From positions 1 through 10,247 of the forward strand of contig CAZOBJ010000106.1 of NCBI GenBank assembly GCA_964577825.1: a DNA stretch of 10,247 nt. Reading direction: 5' to 3'. The DNA is from CAZOBJ01 sp964577825 (GTDB lineage: Bacteria; Planctomycetota; SZUA-567; JAFGNG01). This document shows positions 1 through 6,819 of the stretch, piece by piece (positions within the stretch are counted from its first letter, which is position 1; each line of letters opens with the position of its first letter). The notes under the pieces were generated by a model, which ran no database searches, was not told the origin of the DNA, and saw only the letters and a program-made list of their open reading frames with translations. Both the position numbers and the translations under genes were made by a program.

Positions 1-1037
1 CAGCGCTCGGCGGCCAACAGATCCGCGGGCAGGTACGTCCCGCAGAAGCGCGCGCCAGCCAGCACCAGACCCATGAGCGCGCCCGGAGCAAGCACGGCGG
101 CGCTTGCGTCGATCGCCTTGTCGAGCTCCGCCACATACCGGCGTACCAGGCCCGCCTCCTTGCGCCGACCCGCCCGGGCGAGCTGCTGGGCGGCCTCGTC
201 CCCGGCCGGGTGGAGGTCCTCGCGTGGGCCGCGCGCTCGTGCCTCACGCCGCGCGGGGATCTGGTCCCGACGCGCGGGCCGCGCGTTGTGGTCCGCGTGC
301 CAGAGCCGCTCCAGGGGGCGGACCTGGCGAGCATAGTCGTAGCGGCCCAAGTACGGCGGGCTGGTGAGAATGCCCCCGACCGCCCCCGCACGCAGCGGCA
401 GGCTGCGCGCGTCGGCCTGTATCGCGTGGCCCAGGGGGTCGGGTGCATGGGCGCGGTCCTGGCAAATCACGGTTGCGCAGTCTGTTACAAGCGTTGGGAA
501 GTCCGGGTCGTCCCGCCGCGGACGACCGTCGGCGCGCACCGTGCGCGCAGCAGCGAGCAGGACTGCGGCCCGGTCCAGGGGGGTGCGGGCCTGTTGCCAG
601 GCGCGCTGCGGCTCGGCGGGCACGGGCCCTCGCGCAAAGGACGGGTCTTGTTCGTAGGCACGCAGACGCAGGCGCACCTCGGTGAGGAACACGAGGCTGC
701 CGATGGACTCGACGGCCAGGGCAGGCCGGCCGCGCCGCGCGCATGCAAGGGCCGTGGTGCCGCTTCCGGAGAACGGGTCGAGGATCGGTCCTTGCGGGGC
801 GGGGCTCCGTTCGAGGAACCAGTCGACGAGCGCGGGGCTGAATCCCTGCCGGTAGGGAAGCCACCGGTGCAGGGGCGCCGCCTCGGCCTCGCGATGGACC
901 ACGAGGCGGGCGAGCTCGGGTGCGAGCGCCAGGCGCGCGTACCAGGCGCGTTCGAGCCGTTCGCGCGCGGCGGCCTCGTGGCGCTGACGCGCGCGCACCT
1001 GGGGGTTGCGGTCGCGACGGCGGCGTCTGGGGGACAT
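1..1037 (-). CDS. DNA methyltransferase (m4C/m6A class), C-terminus cut by window edge
   Basis: The reading frame is open for 345 codons from the ATG at 1037 to the window edge, with no stop. Residues 57-68 (HRWLPYRQGFSP) form the lead-in typical of this group. DPFSGSGTT at 87-95 is the AdoMet-binding motif I, E110 fits the motif II acidic residue, and D209 probably contacts the adenine of AdoMet. SPPYLGRYDY at 226-235 is the catalytic motif IV. The family transfers a methyl group from AdoMet to an exocyclic amine of cytosine or adenine. SPPY leans toward N4-cytosine, but this cannot be settled here. The end visible at the edge (GTYLPADLLAAER) matches the region shortly before the usual C-terminus. 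An Arg-rich stretch follows motif IV. AGGGA lies 7 nt before the ATG. The gene follows the VWA gene by 28 bp on the same strand. No endonuclease is in view, so it may be a solitary methylase or have its partner outside the window. Family call is firm; specificity is unknown. Confidence 0.88.
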   Translation of the reverse strand, partial: MSPRRRRRDRNPQVRARQRHEAAARERLERAWYARLALAPELARLVVHREAEAAPLHRWLPYRQGFSPALVDWFLERSPAPQGPILDPFSGSGTTALACARRGRPALAVESIGSLVFLTEVRLRLRAYEQDPSFARGPVPAEPQRAWQQARTPLDRAAVLLAAARTVRADGRPRRDDPDFPTLVTDCATVICQDRAHAPDPLGHAIQADARSLPLRAGAVGGILTSPPYLGRYDYARQVRPLERLWHADHNARPARRDQIPARREARARGPREDLHPAGDEAAQQLARAGRRKEAGLVRRYVAELDKAIDASAAVLAPGALMGLVLAGARFCGTYLPADLLAAER

Positions 1038-1065
1038 GCGGCGTTCCCTGGGCCGGGCCGAGCCC

Positions 1066-2889
1066 CTAGCGTGCGCTGCGGTCTCTGCCGAACGGGATCA
1101 GGTTGCGCAGGTTGCGCACGACGTCGAGCGCGTCGCCACGCTCGAGGCAGCCCAGGGTTTCGGAGAGCTGGTACTCGGTGGCAAGCCGCACGATGCGCTC
1201 GCGCAGAGCCTCGTCGTCCGGGTGCTCGGCGAGCTGGGCCATGAGCGCGTGCGCCTTGCCCTGGGCCCACGCCCGGGCCACGTCGGGGTGGTCGGCGTTC
1301 TCCCGCGGCAACATGGTGCGGAAGAAAAACTCCCGCGGCCCGTCCGCGCCCAGTCCGGCCAGCCGCATGGTGACCGTGCGGCCCGCGGCGCTGCGGCCCA
1401 CGATGACCAGGGGATGCGCGCGGTACAGGTTCGGCAGCACCTGGGGGTACACCTCCTGCGGCTCCAGGTTCGCGTAGTTGAGCACCACGTGGGTGAGCAC
1501 CGGTTCGCGATACTGTTCGGTGAACCGGTCGAAACGGTGCTCCGCCACGTCCAGGTCGGGCGCTTCCTCGTGGAAGCCGCGCGAACGATAGGAGAGCAGC
1601 CGCAGCAAATACCGGTTCCCGTCAGGCCCCGCGTCGAACGTGAAGATGGAGAAGTTGTCTCGGCGCACCCGCTGGAAGTCCTGCACAATGGTTTCGACAT
1701 CCGTGCGGCCACGCGTAGCGCGGCCGTCCGAGATAAGGTACACATTGCAGGGACGCCGTCCGCCGGGCAGGCCCGCAAGCAGCTTTTGGGTGGCGTCGAA
1801 CACGTTGGTGGTCCGCTCGGAGAGCCGTCGGCGCACGAACCGGGCGACCTGTTCGCGCTCTCGGGCAAAGGCCTCGGCCGGCCTCCAATCCTCGGCATAG
1901 AACCGGACCTTTTCGCTGAAGGTCGCTAGGTTCCACCGGTCCTCTGGCGACAGATGGGCGAGCTCCTCGAGCACGGCGCGGCGCATGACCACCAGCTCGC
2001 GTTGCCCGACGCTCCCGGAGATGTCGAACAAGAAAAGAACGTCCTTGGGAATGCGCGGCAGCGGCGACTCGGGGCGCAACGCGACCTCCAGCCGGAAGAA
2101 GCTTTCATCGCTGCCCGGCACCCGGTGCACGGTGAACTCGGCGGATACGTCCTCGTCCAGGGAGGGGTACCCCGCGGCCGGACGCTCCTCGATGAGGGTC
2201 CGGGTCCACAGACGCGTGTCCTCCACGGGCCGGTCGCCCAGCGGCGCGTAGGACGAGACGCGGCTGACCGCGGCGGGCGCCGGATCGACCGGGGGGTTGA
2301 ATCGGGGCTTGGCCGCCTCTGCGCCCAGGGCGCCGGGCCGGCCCGGACCGCCGCCGCCCTCTCCGCCGGCTGCGTAGAGGTCGTTCAGGTCCGGGGCCTC
2401 GACCGCCGGGCCCGCTCGACCGGGCCGGCGGACCAAGGCGCCGTCCGCGCCCGCGACCGCGAGCATGGCCCCGGCGCGTTCGGCGGTCTTGAGGGCCTCG
2501 CGCCTCGGGTCGGCGAGGCTCTCCGGCAGGCGCACCGGCGGGGCCGCGGGCGGCGCGCTGCGCGTGATCTCCTCCAGGCGCGGGCGGTCGTTGGCCGTTT
2601 CGTGGTTTTCGAACAAGTTCTCCTCGACCTCCGAGAGAAGGTCTTCGTGCGCGCGCGCCACCTGGTGCGTGGTCTCGCGCGTGCTGGCTGGCGACCGGGG
2701 CGAGACCTGCTCGACCCGGAAGAACCGGCTCACGTGACGGCGGAAGTCGCCCAGGTCGAACACATAGGTCATCGTGCTGAGCACGAGCAGGCCGGCCAAC
2801 ACCACCACCGCTCCGAGTGCGGATGCGTATGCCTCGGGGCGATGCGTGTGCGCCGGGGAGGGCGTGGGGCTCAGTCCGCCTCGGGTCAC
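1066..2889 (-). CDS. Membrane-anchored von Willebrand factor A domain protein
   Basis: The protein has 607 residues. A short N-terminal segment precedes one membrane helix at about 22-44, so the rest should lie in the periplasm. Residues 60-280 are a low-complexity linker rich in Pro, Gly, Ala and charged residues. The VWA domain spans about 282-450 and has a complete metal-ion adhesion site: D289-S291-S293, T360/T361 and D388 in SDGR. VWA domains bind protein partners through this metal. The C-terminal part (about 535-585, ARAWAQGKAHAL then RLATEYQLSETLG) resembles the tail of inter-alpha-trypsin-inhibitor-type VIT-VWA proteins, but I see no VIT domain before the VWA. The start is GTG, 3 bp after the TPR stop, with GGAGGG 6 nt upstream, so translation is likely coupled. 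The topology (one N-terminal helix, flexible linker, folded C-terminal domain) resembles TonB, and the gene lies in an ExbB/ExbD operon. A TonB-like role is inference. Confidence 0.9.
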   Translation of the reverse strand: MTRGGLSPTPSPAHTHRPEAYASALGAVVVLAGLLVLSTMTYVFDLGDFRRHVSRFFRVEQVSPRSPASTRETTHQVARAHEDLLSEVEENLFENHETANDRPRLEEITRSAPPAAPPVRLPESLADPRREALKTAERAGAMLAVAGADGALVRRPGRAGPAVEAPDLNDLYAAGGEGGGGPGRPGALGAEAAKPRFNPPVDPAPAAVSRVSSYAPLGDRPVEDTRLWTRTLIEERPAAGYPSLDEDVSAEFTVHRVPGSDESFFRLEVALRPESPLPRIPKDVLFLFDISGSVGQRELVVMRRAVLEELAHLSPEDRWNLATFSEKVRFYAEDWRPAEAFAREREQVARFVRRRLSERTTNVFDATQKLLAGLPGGRRPCNVYLISDGRATRGRTDVETIVQDFQRVRRDNFSIFTFDAGPDGNRYLLRLLSYRSRGFHEEAPDLDVAEHRFDRFTEQYREPVLTHVVLNYANLEPQEVYPQVLPNLYRAHPLVIVGRSAAGRTVTMRLAGLGADGPREFFFRTMLPRENADHPDVARAWAQGKAHALMAQLAEHPDDEALRERIVRLATEYQLSETLGCLERGDALDVVRNLRNLIPFGRDRSAR

Positions 2890-2892
2890 GGC

Positions 2893-5340
2893 CTACCCTC
2901 CGGTACTCTCAGGGGCCGAGGGCTGCTCTTCCGAGGGTGCCTGTTGCGTCGCGGACAGGGCCTGGAGGCGCTCTTCGGCCTTGCGCGACCAGGGGCTCTG
3001 TTCCGCGTACTTGGCCCCGTAGGAATGCGGGGTCGCACCGGTGAGCTCTTCATAGCAGGTCCGCGCCTTGTCGTAGTCCTCCTGGGCCTCGGCCAGCCGG
3101 CCGGCCTCGTACAAGGCGCGCCCGCACACCTCCAGGTCGTCGTACAACAGGCCCACGCGCAGGAATCGACGCAGAGCCATGTCGGCTCGGCCCTGGGCCT
3201 TGGCCAGGAGCCCGCGTTCGAGTTCCAGCGCGGCGCGTAACGGATCGTCGGGACTGAGCTCCACCTCGTCCATGGCTGCGCGCGCCTCGTCCAGGTGGCC
3301 CGTCTCGCGCAAGCAGACCGCAAGCCCGAAGTGTGCCATGGACCGGTACCGGGCGTCCTTGTCGCTTGCCAGCAGTCGGTAGTTCTCGATGGCCGCGTCC
3401 CAGTCCTTCTGCTCGCGCAAGATCTCGGCGAGGTAGAAGAGCGTCATCGTCCGCACCTTGGGACCGGGGTGGCGTTCGAGCAGCGCCCGGTACACGGTCA
3501 CCGCCTTGTCGAACGCGTCCCGGCGCATGTAGTGCGTGCCCAGCCATAGGAGCTCGTCCTGGCCGATTTCGATCTTCGGGTGCTCGGTCAGGATGCCGTA
3601 GAAAACCTCCGCGGCGCGGTCCGCGTGCCCGGCCTGGTACTGGCTCATGCCCAGGCGGTAGCGAACCTTGTCCGCGAGCGCGTGGTTCGGGTAGGTCTCC
3701 AGGAATTGCTGGTACTGTTTGATCGCTTCCGGATAGTGGCGCCTGTGCTGCGCGCCCCATCCGACCCAGTACCGGGCCTCGGGCGCTGCCGCGCTGTGCG
3801 GGAAGGCCTCCAGAAGCGACCGGTAGCATTCGTCCATGGCTTCGTAATCGGCCAGCTCGTAGTGGGCCACGGCCTGGTGGCTCCAGGCCTCCTCGCGTTG
3901 CGCGGGCGTGGACGACTCGTTGTCCAGCACTCTGCGATAGGTCTCGACCGCGGCCTCGTACTCTTCCTGCCGGGTTTGTGCCGCGCCCATGCCCAGAAGC
4001 GCCGCGGGCACGAGCTTGTGGTCCGGAAACGCCTGCACAAACTCCGCGTAGGCGGCCTCTGCCTGTGCATGATCGCCCGTACGCTCGTGCGCGAGCGCGG
4101 CCTGATAAGCGGCCTCGGCCCGGTGGGGGGTCGCAGGATCCTCGCGGGCCTGCTCGAAATGGCGGGCCGCGGTGTGGTATTCGGCCTTGCGGAACGTGAT
4201 TACGCCCAAGAGATAATGGGCGGTCCCGGGCTCCCGGTCCGGATAGCGGCTCAGGTACGCGCGCGCGCAATTGCTCGCGTCGTCGATGCGCCCCGCTCCC
4301 AACAGCGCCCAGGTTCGGTCGCGCAGCGCCGCCGGGGCCTCGGGGCCGTTGGTGATTTGCGCCAGCTGGGCCTCCGCGGCCTCGTACTTCTTCTGCCGCA
4401 GCAGCGCCACGCCCAACAACCGCCGCAGAGCGGGCGCGATGTCCGCAGGCGCCCCGTCGAGCGCGCTGCGTGCGGTCTTCTCGGCCTGTTCGTAGTCCTC
4501 TCGGGCCAGGGCGATCCAACCCAGGCCGGCTTGGGCCTTGCGCGCCTCGCGCGAGTCCGGATGGCGGTCCACGACCGTCCGGTACGAGCGGGCGGCTTCG
4601 TCGATCTTGCCTTGCGCGCGCAGGGCCTCGGCGAGGCGCAGAGTCGCCGGGTCCGCGAGCCGGTGATCGGGGTGCTTCTGGAGAAAGGCCTGAAGGCGGC
4701 CGGCGGCCTGCTGATGGGCGCCCAGAGCCAGCTCCACTTCGCCGAGGGCGTAGAGGGCCAGGGCCTCGAGTTCGCTCTCGGCGGACAGGGCCTTCTGCAG
4801 GGCTTCGCGGGCCTCGGCAAGCTTGCCCGAGTCCTGTAGGGAGCGGCCCAGGTAGTACCACGCCGCGTGCCGCACGGCCTCGGGCGCGTCCGTGCCCGTG
4901 AGCGGACGCAGGGCCTCGATCGCCTGGTCGAACTCCTGTCGCTCGATCCGCGCGCACCCCATGCGCAGGCGCGCCGCGGGCGCGGCCTCGTGGCCCGGGT
5001 ATCTGCGCAGGAAGAGCTCGAACGTCTTTTCGGCGCGGGCGAAGTCGCCGATCTCGAAGTAGGCCTCGCCCAGGCGTGCCAGCGCCTCGGGTGTGCGCGG
5101 GTCGTCCGGGTGCTTCTTCAGGAACACGGCGTATTCGGCCGCGGCTTCCTCGTAGAGCTTGCGCGCGAAAAGCCCCCGCGCGAAGTCGAACTGGACCGAA
5201 GCGTCCGAGAAGGGCTCCAGGGCGGACCCTTCGGAGGCGCCGCCGAGCGTCTCGGCCGCCTGCGCGGGCCAAACCAGGAATCCGGTCAGCACGGCGGCCA
5301 ATGCGAGTCGAAGCAACGGCGTGTTACGAGCCCCTTGCAT
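2893..5340 (-). CDS. Exported tetratricopeptide-repeat scaffold protein
   Basis: The protein has 815 residues. The N-terminus is a Sec signal peptide with a likely cut after AQA (residues 26-28). There is no lipobox cysteine, so the mature protein is probably soluble in the periplasm. From about residue 49 to 768 it is almost entirely helical TPR units, roughly 18-20, with the usual G-Y/A-A-P spacing (for example 84-117, 229-261, 444-474, 520-550). A Gln/Ser/Pro/Glu-rich tail of about 25 residues ends it. TPR arrays are protein-protein scaffolds. In Tol and Exb gene clusters similar periplasmic TPR proteins (CpoB/YbgF type) link the motor to envelope synthesis, though CpoB is far shorter. The ATG has AGGAGG 6 nt upstream and lies inside the end of the ExbD gene (17 bp overlap). 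Its own stop is 3 bp before the VWA start. The partner it binds cannot be told from sequence. Confidence 0.9.
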   Translation of the reverse strand: MQGARNTPLLRLALAAVLTGFLVWPAQAAETLGGASEGSALEPFSDASVQFDFARGLFARKLYEEAAAEYAVFLKKHPDDPRTPEALARLGEAYFEIGDFARAEKTFELFLRRYPGHEAAPAARLRMGCARIERQEFDQAIEALRPLTGTDAPEAVRHAAWYYLGRSLQDSGKLAEAREALQKALSAESELEALALYALGEVELALGAHQQAAGRLQAFLQKHPDHRLADPATLRLAEALRAQGKIDEAARSYRTVVDRHPDSREARKAQAGLGWIALAREDYEQAEKTARSALDGAPADIAPALRRLLGVALLRQKKYEAAEAQLAQITNGPEAPAALRDRTWALLGAGRIDDASNCARAYLSRYPDREPGTAHYLLGVITFRKAEYHTAARHFEQAREDPATPHRAEAAYQAALAHERTGDHAQAEAAYAEFVQAFPDHKLVPAALLGMGAAQTRQEEYEAAVETYRRVLDNESSTPAQREEAWSHQAVAHYELADYEAMDECYRSLLEAFPHSAAAPEARYWVGWGAQHRRHYPEAIKQYQQFLETYPNHALADKVRYRLGMSQYQAGHADRAAEVFYGILTEHPKIEIGQDELLWLGTHYMRRDAFDKAVTVYRALLERHPGPKVRTMTLFYLAEILREQKDWDAAIENYRLLASDKDARYRSMAHFGLAVCLRETGHLDEARAAMDEVELSPDDPLRAALELERGLLAKAQGRADMALRRFLRVGLLYDDLEVCGRALYEAGRLAEAQEDYDKARTCYEELTGATPHSYGAKYAEQSPWSRKAEERLQALSATQQAPSEEQPSAPESTGG

Positions 5341-5761
5341 CCGCGACCTCCTCAGCGCGGGTGTTGAAGAGCACGTGGCGGACCTCGGCTTGCGCGCAGA
5401 TATCCATGACCGCGACGATGTGCCGCCAGGCGCACGCCCGGTCCGCCCGGATGATCACCGCGGGTACGCCTCCGGGATCGAGCTGCGCGAGCCGCTCGAG
5501 CCGGTCCAGCAGGGCGTCGAGCTCCATGGGGCGGCGGTTGACCGTGATCTCCCCCTCGGCGCCCACGTTGACCACGATCTTGTGGATGCGGCTCGAGGCT
5601 TGATCGGCGTTCTCTGCGCGCGGCAGGCTGACGCTCAACTCGCGCTCGATCTGCGCCATGGAGTACGTGACCACGAAGAACACGAGCAACAGGAACACCA
5701 CGTCGATCATCGGCGTGATCTGGAATTCCGCGCGCGTATGGTCACCGGTCGAGAAGTTCAC
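5324..5761 (-). CDS. exbD: ExbD/TolR-family proton-channel subunit
   Basis: The protein has 145 residues, the normal ExbD/TolR length. A short cytoplasmic N-terminus leads into QITPMIDVVFLLLVFFVV. D20 in that helix corresponds to the single essential aspartate of ExbD and TolR that carries protons. The helix covers about 18-37. The periplasmic domain follows, with the usual pattern INxxPM-like segment (TVNRRPMELDAL) and VIIRADRACAWRHIVAVMDICAQAEV, matching the ExbD 'I.aD....y..vi.vmd....aG' block. The start is GTG at 5761, overlapping the upstream TGA as GTGA, with AAGGAG 5 nt before it. The stop lies 17 bp inside the TPR gene. With the ExbB-like neighbour it should form an inner-membrane complex that uses the proton gradient. 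I cannot tell from sequence whether it is closer to ExbD or TolR; there is only one copy here. Confidence 0.93.
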   Translation of the reverse strand: MNFSTGDHTRAEFQITPMIDVVFLLLVFFVVTYSMAQIERELSVSLPRAENADQASSRIHKIVVNVGAEGEITVNRRPMELDALLDRLERLAQLDPGGVPAVIIRADRACAWRHIVAVMDICAQAEVRHVLFNTRAEEVADARGS

Positions 5762-6486
5762 CGCGACTCCTTCAGGGTGGCCACCACGGTCTCCACGGCG
5801 AGCTCCAGCTCATCGCTGATCCGGTTGATCCGGCCCGAGATGTAGTAGTACGCGGCCATGCTCGGAATGCCCACCACCAGGCCCACGGCCGTGGTGATCA
5901 GCGCCTTGCCGATGGCCGCGGTCAGCATCGCCTGCTTGGCGCTCACCTCGAGCTCCGCGCTGAAGCTCTCGAACGCGGTCACCATGCCCAGGATCGTGCC
6001 GAGCAGCCCCAGCATCGGGGAGATGGCGCCGATGTTCGCCAGGTAGTTCGCCCGCCGCCGCAAGGCACCGACCGCGCGGCGCCCCGCGCCCTCGGTGACC
6101 TGCTGAAGCCGGTCGAGCGGCCGGTCGTGCAGCCGGAGGGCGGGCAGGGCCACGCGCCCCAGCAGGGACCGGTGCTTGCCGGCACGCTGGCCGGCGCGCT
6201 CGATGTCCCCGGAGGCGATGTCGTCCAGAATCTCCTGGTAGAGCCCCGGAGGAACCGTCAGTCTGCGCCGGGTGACCAACATCACGTGGAAGAACAGGAA
6301 CAGGGCGAAGAAGGCCAGGATCCCGAGAACCAGGTTGATCTGCCACCCGTGGGTGAGGAGGACTTCCCAGTAGGTCGCGCGCTCGGCCACCAGACCGGCG
6401 AGGGACTCCTCTTCGCCTGCTTGCGCAGCCGCCGCCATGTACCACAGGCCCGCGAACGCCGGAATTCCAAATCGGCATGCACGCAT
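5758..6486 (-). CDS. exbB: ExbB/TolQ/MotA-family proton-channel protein
   Basis: The protein has 242 residues from the ATG at 6486, which has AGGAG 9 nt upstream. It begins with a probable signal peptide ending at AQA (residues 21-23), as in many ExbB proteins with an added N-terminal region. Membrane helix 1 spans about 48-72. A cytoplasmic stretch (73-150) follows, then NIGAISPMLGLLGTILGMV (151-169) and AIGKALITTAVGLVVGIPSM (191-210), the two helices that line the channel and contain the conserved GLLGT and T-T-A-G-L signatures. The cytoplasmic tail is short, unlike ZorA or MotA. The frame is open further upstream to a TTG at 6690, but that TTG is the -35 box of the operon promoter and the extension is Cys/Gly/Arg-rich without any family match. 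It is the first gene of the motor operon and overlaps exbD by 4 bp. Confidence 0.92.
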   Translation of the reverse strand: MRACRFGIPAFAGLWYMAAAAQAGEEESLAGLVAERATYWEVLLTHGWQINLVLGILAFFALFLFFHVMLVTRRRLTVPPGLYQEILDDIASGDIERAGQRAGKHRSLLGRVALPALRLHDRPLDRLQQVTEGAGRRAVGALRRRANYLANIGAISPMLGLLGTILGMVTAFESFSAELEVSAKQAMLTAAIGKALITTAVGLVVGIPSMAAYYYISGRINRISDELELAVETVVATLKESR

Positions 6487-6655
6487 CGGTTGGCACTCCT
6501 CCGGTCTCGCGGGAGCGTTTCGCCTGGCGGCGGGCGACGATGCGCCGCTGCCCCCGACCCCATAGACACCGTTTGGCTCGCATTGGCCGCACGCGTTGCG
6601 CCGTGGGCCCTCCTCTGTAGAGTCTGTGTCGAAATCGGACGATCGGCCCTCGCGC
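6487..6655 (-). other. 5' leader of the motor operon
   Basis: About 170 nt lie between the predicted transcription start (near 6656) and the ExbB ATG. The frame is open through it, but I see no family similarity and reject coding. There is one unused purine-rich Shine-Dalgarno-like run (AGAGGAGGG, about 6609-6617 on the plus strand) with no ATG at a normal distance after it. I recognise no riboswitch. The length is notable for an operon whose other junctions are only a few bases. Confidence 0.4.
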
Positions 6656-6662
6656 GGGCACG

Positions 6663-6690
6663 AGTGTAGGACGCCCGCGTCGCGCGTCAA
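6663..6690 (-). promoter_or_regulatory. Sigma70-like promoter of the motor operon
   Basis: On the minus strand, TTGACG (6690-6685) is followed after 16 nt by TACACT (6668-6663). This gives 5 of 6 and 4 of 6 matches to the TTGACA/TATAAT consensus. It faces the ExbB gene and predicts a start near 6656. Similar boxes face the other way at 6724-6752, which makes chance less likely. Housekeeping promoters in planctomycete-like phyla are poorly characterised, so this is a prediction. Confidence 0.55.
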
Positions 6691-6697
6691 CGAAAAT

Positions 6698-6709
6698 CAC
6701 CGCCCGGTG
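6698..6709. promoter_or_regulatory. Short inverted repeat between divergent promoters, possible operator
   Basis: CACCG-CC-CGGTG is a perfect 5-bp inverted repeat with a 2-bp centre. It lies in the 33 bp between the two outward-facing -35 boxes (6690 and 6724). A regulator bound there could affect both promoters. Short GC-rich palindromes are common in a genome like this, so the position is the main argument. Confidence 0.3.
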
Positions 6710-6723
6710 GAGGCAAACACGAC

Positions 6724-6752
6724 TTGACGAGCTCCGGGCCCTGGAATACAGT
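6724..6752 (+). promoter_or_regulatory. Sigma70-like promoter of the zinc-ribbon membrane protein gene
   Basis: TTGACG (6724-6729) is followed after 17 nt by TACAGT (6747-6752), 5 of 6 and 4 of 6 matches to consensus at the ideal spacing. The predicted start near 6759 gives a leader of about 60 nt to the ATG at 6820. The TTG at 6724 is in frame with the gene, but reading it as a start codon would put the start inside the promoter. Confidence 0.6.
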
Positions 6753-6819
6753 GGGGACACGCCGCACGCAGGGGGCCCGGCCTGGCCACGCGCGCGCCCA
6801 GGAGGAAAGCCGACCGCCC

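Noticed and set aside
210..1244. 344-residue plus-strand frame over the methyltransferase
   Set aside because: The minus strand carries DPFSGSGTT and SPPYLGRYDY in one frame, so the plus frame is a shadow.
3050..5272. 740-residue same-strand frame inside the TPR gene
   Set aside because: It is an Arg/Gly/Pro-rich shifted copy; the other frame has a signal peptide and regular TPR repeats.
1066..5340. Bat/MoxR-type aerotolerance operon (VWA plus TPR)
   Set aside because: Those operons carry a MoxR ATPase, a DUF58 protein and VWA proteins with flanking membrane helices. Here there is no ATPase and the VWA tail is of ITIH type.
1..6486. Zorya-type antiphage system (motor plus nuclease or helicase genes)
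   Set aside because: The ExbB-like protein lacks the long ZorA tail, the ExbD-like protein has no OmpA peptidoglycan-binding domain as ZorB has, and no ZorC/D/E-like gene is visible. The methylase alone does not make it a defence system.
5758..6690. Longer ExbB protein starting at TTG 6690 (310 residues)
   Set aside because: The TTG is the first three bases of the -35 box, the added 68 residues are Cys/Gly/Arg-rich with no family match, and the ATG at 6486 has both a Shine-Dalgarno site and a signal peptide right after it.
6724..6819. N-terminal extension of the zinc-ribbon protein from TTG 6724
   Set aside because: The TTG coincides with a -35 box, and AGGAGGA followed by ATG at 6820 is a better start immediately before the first zinc ribbon.
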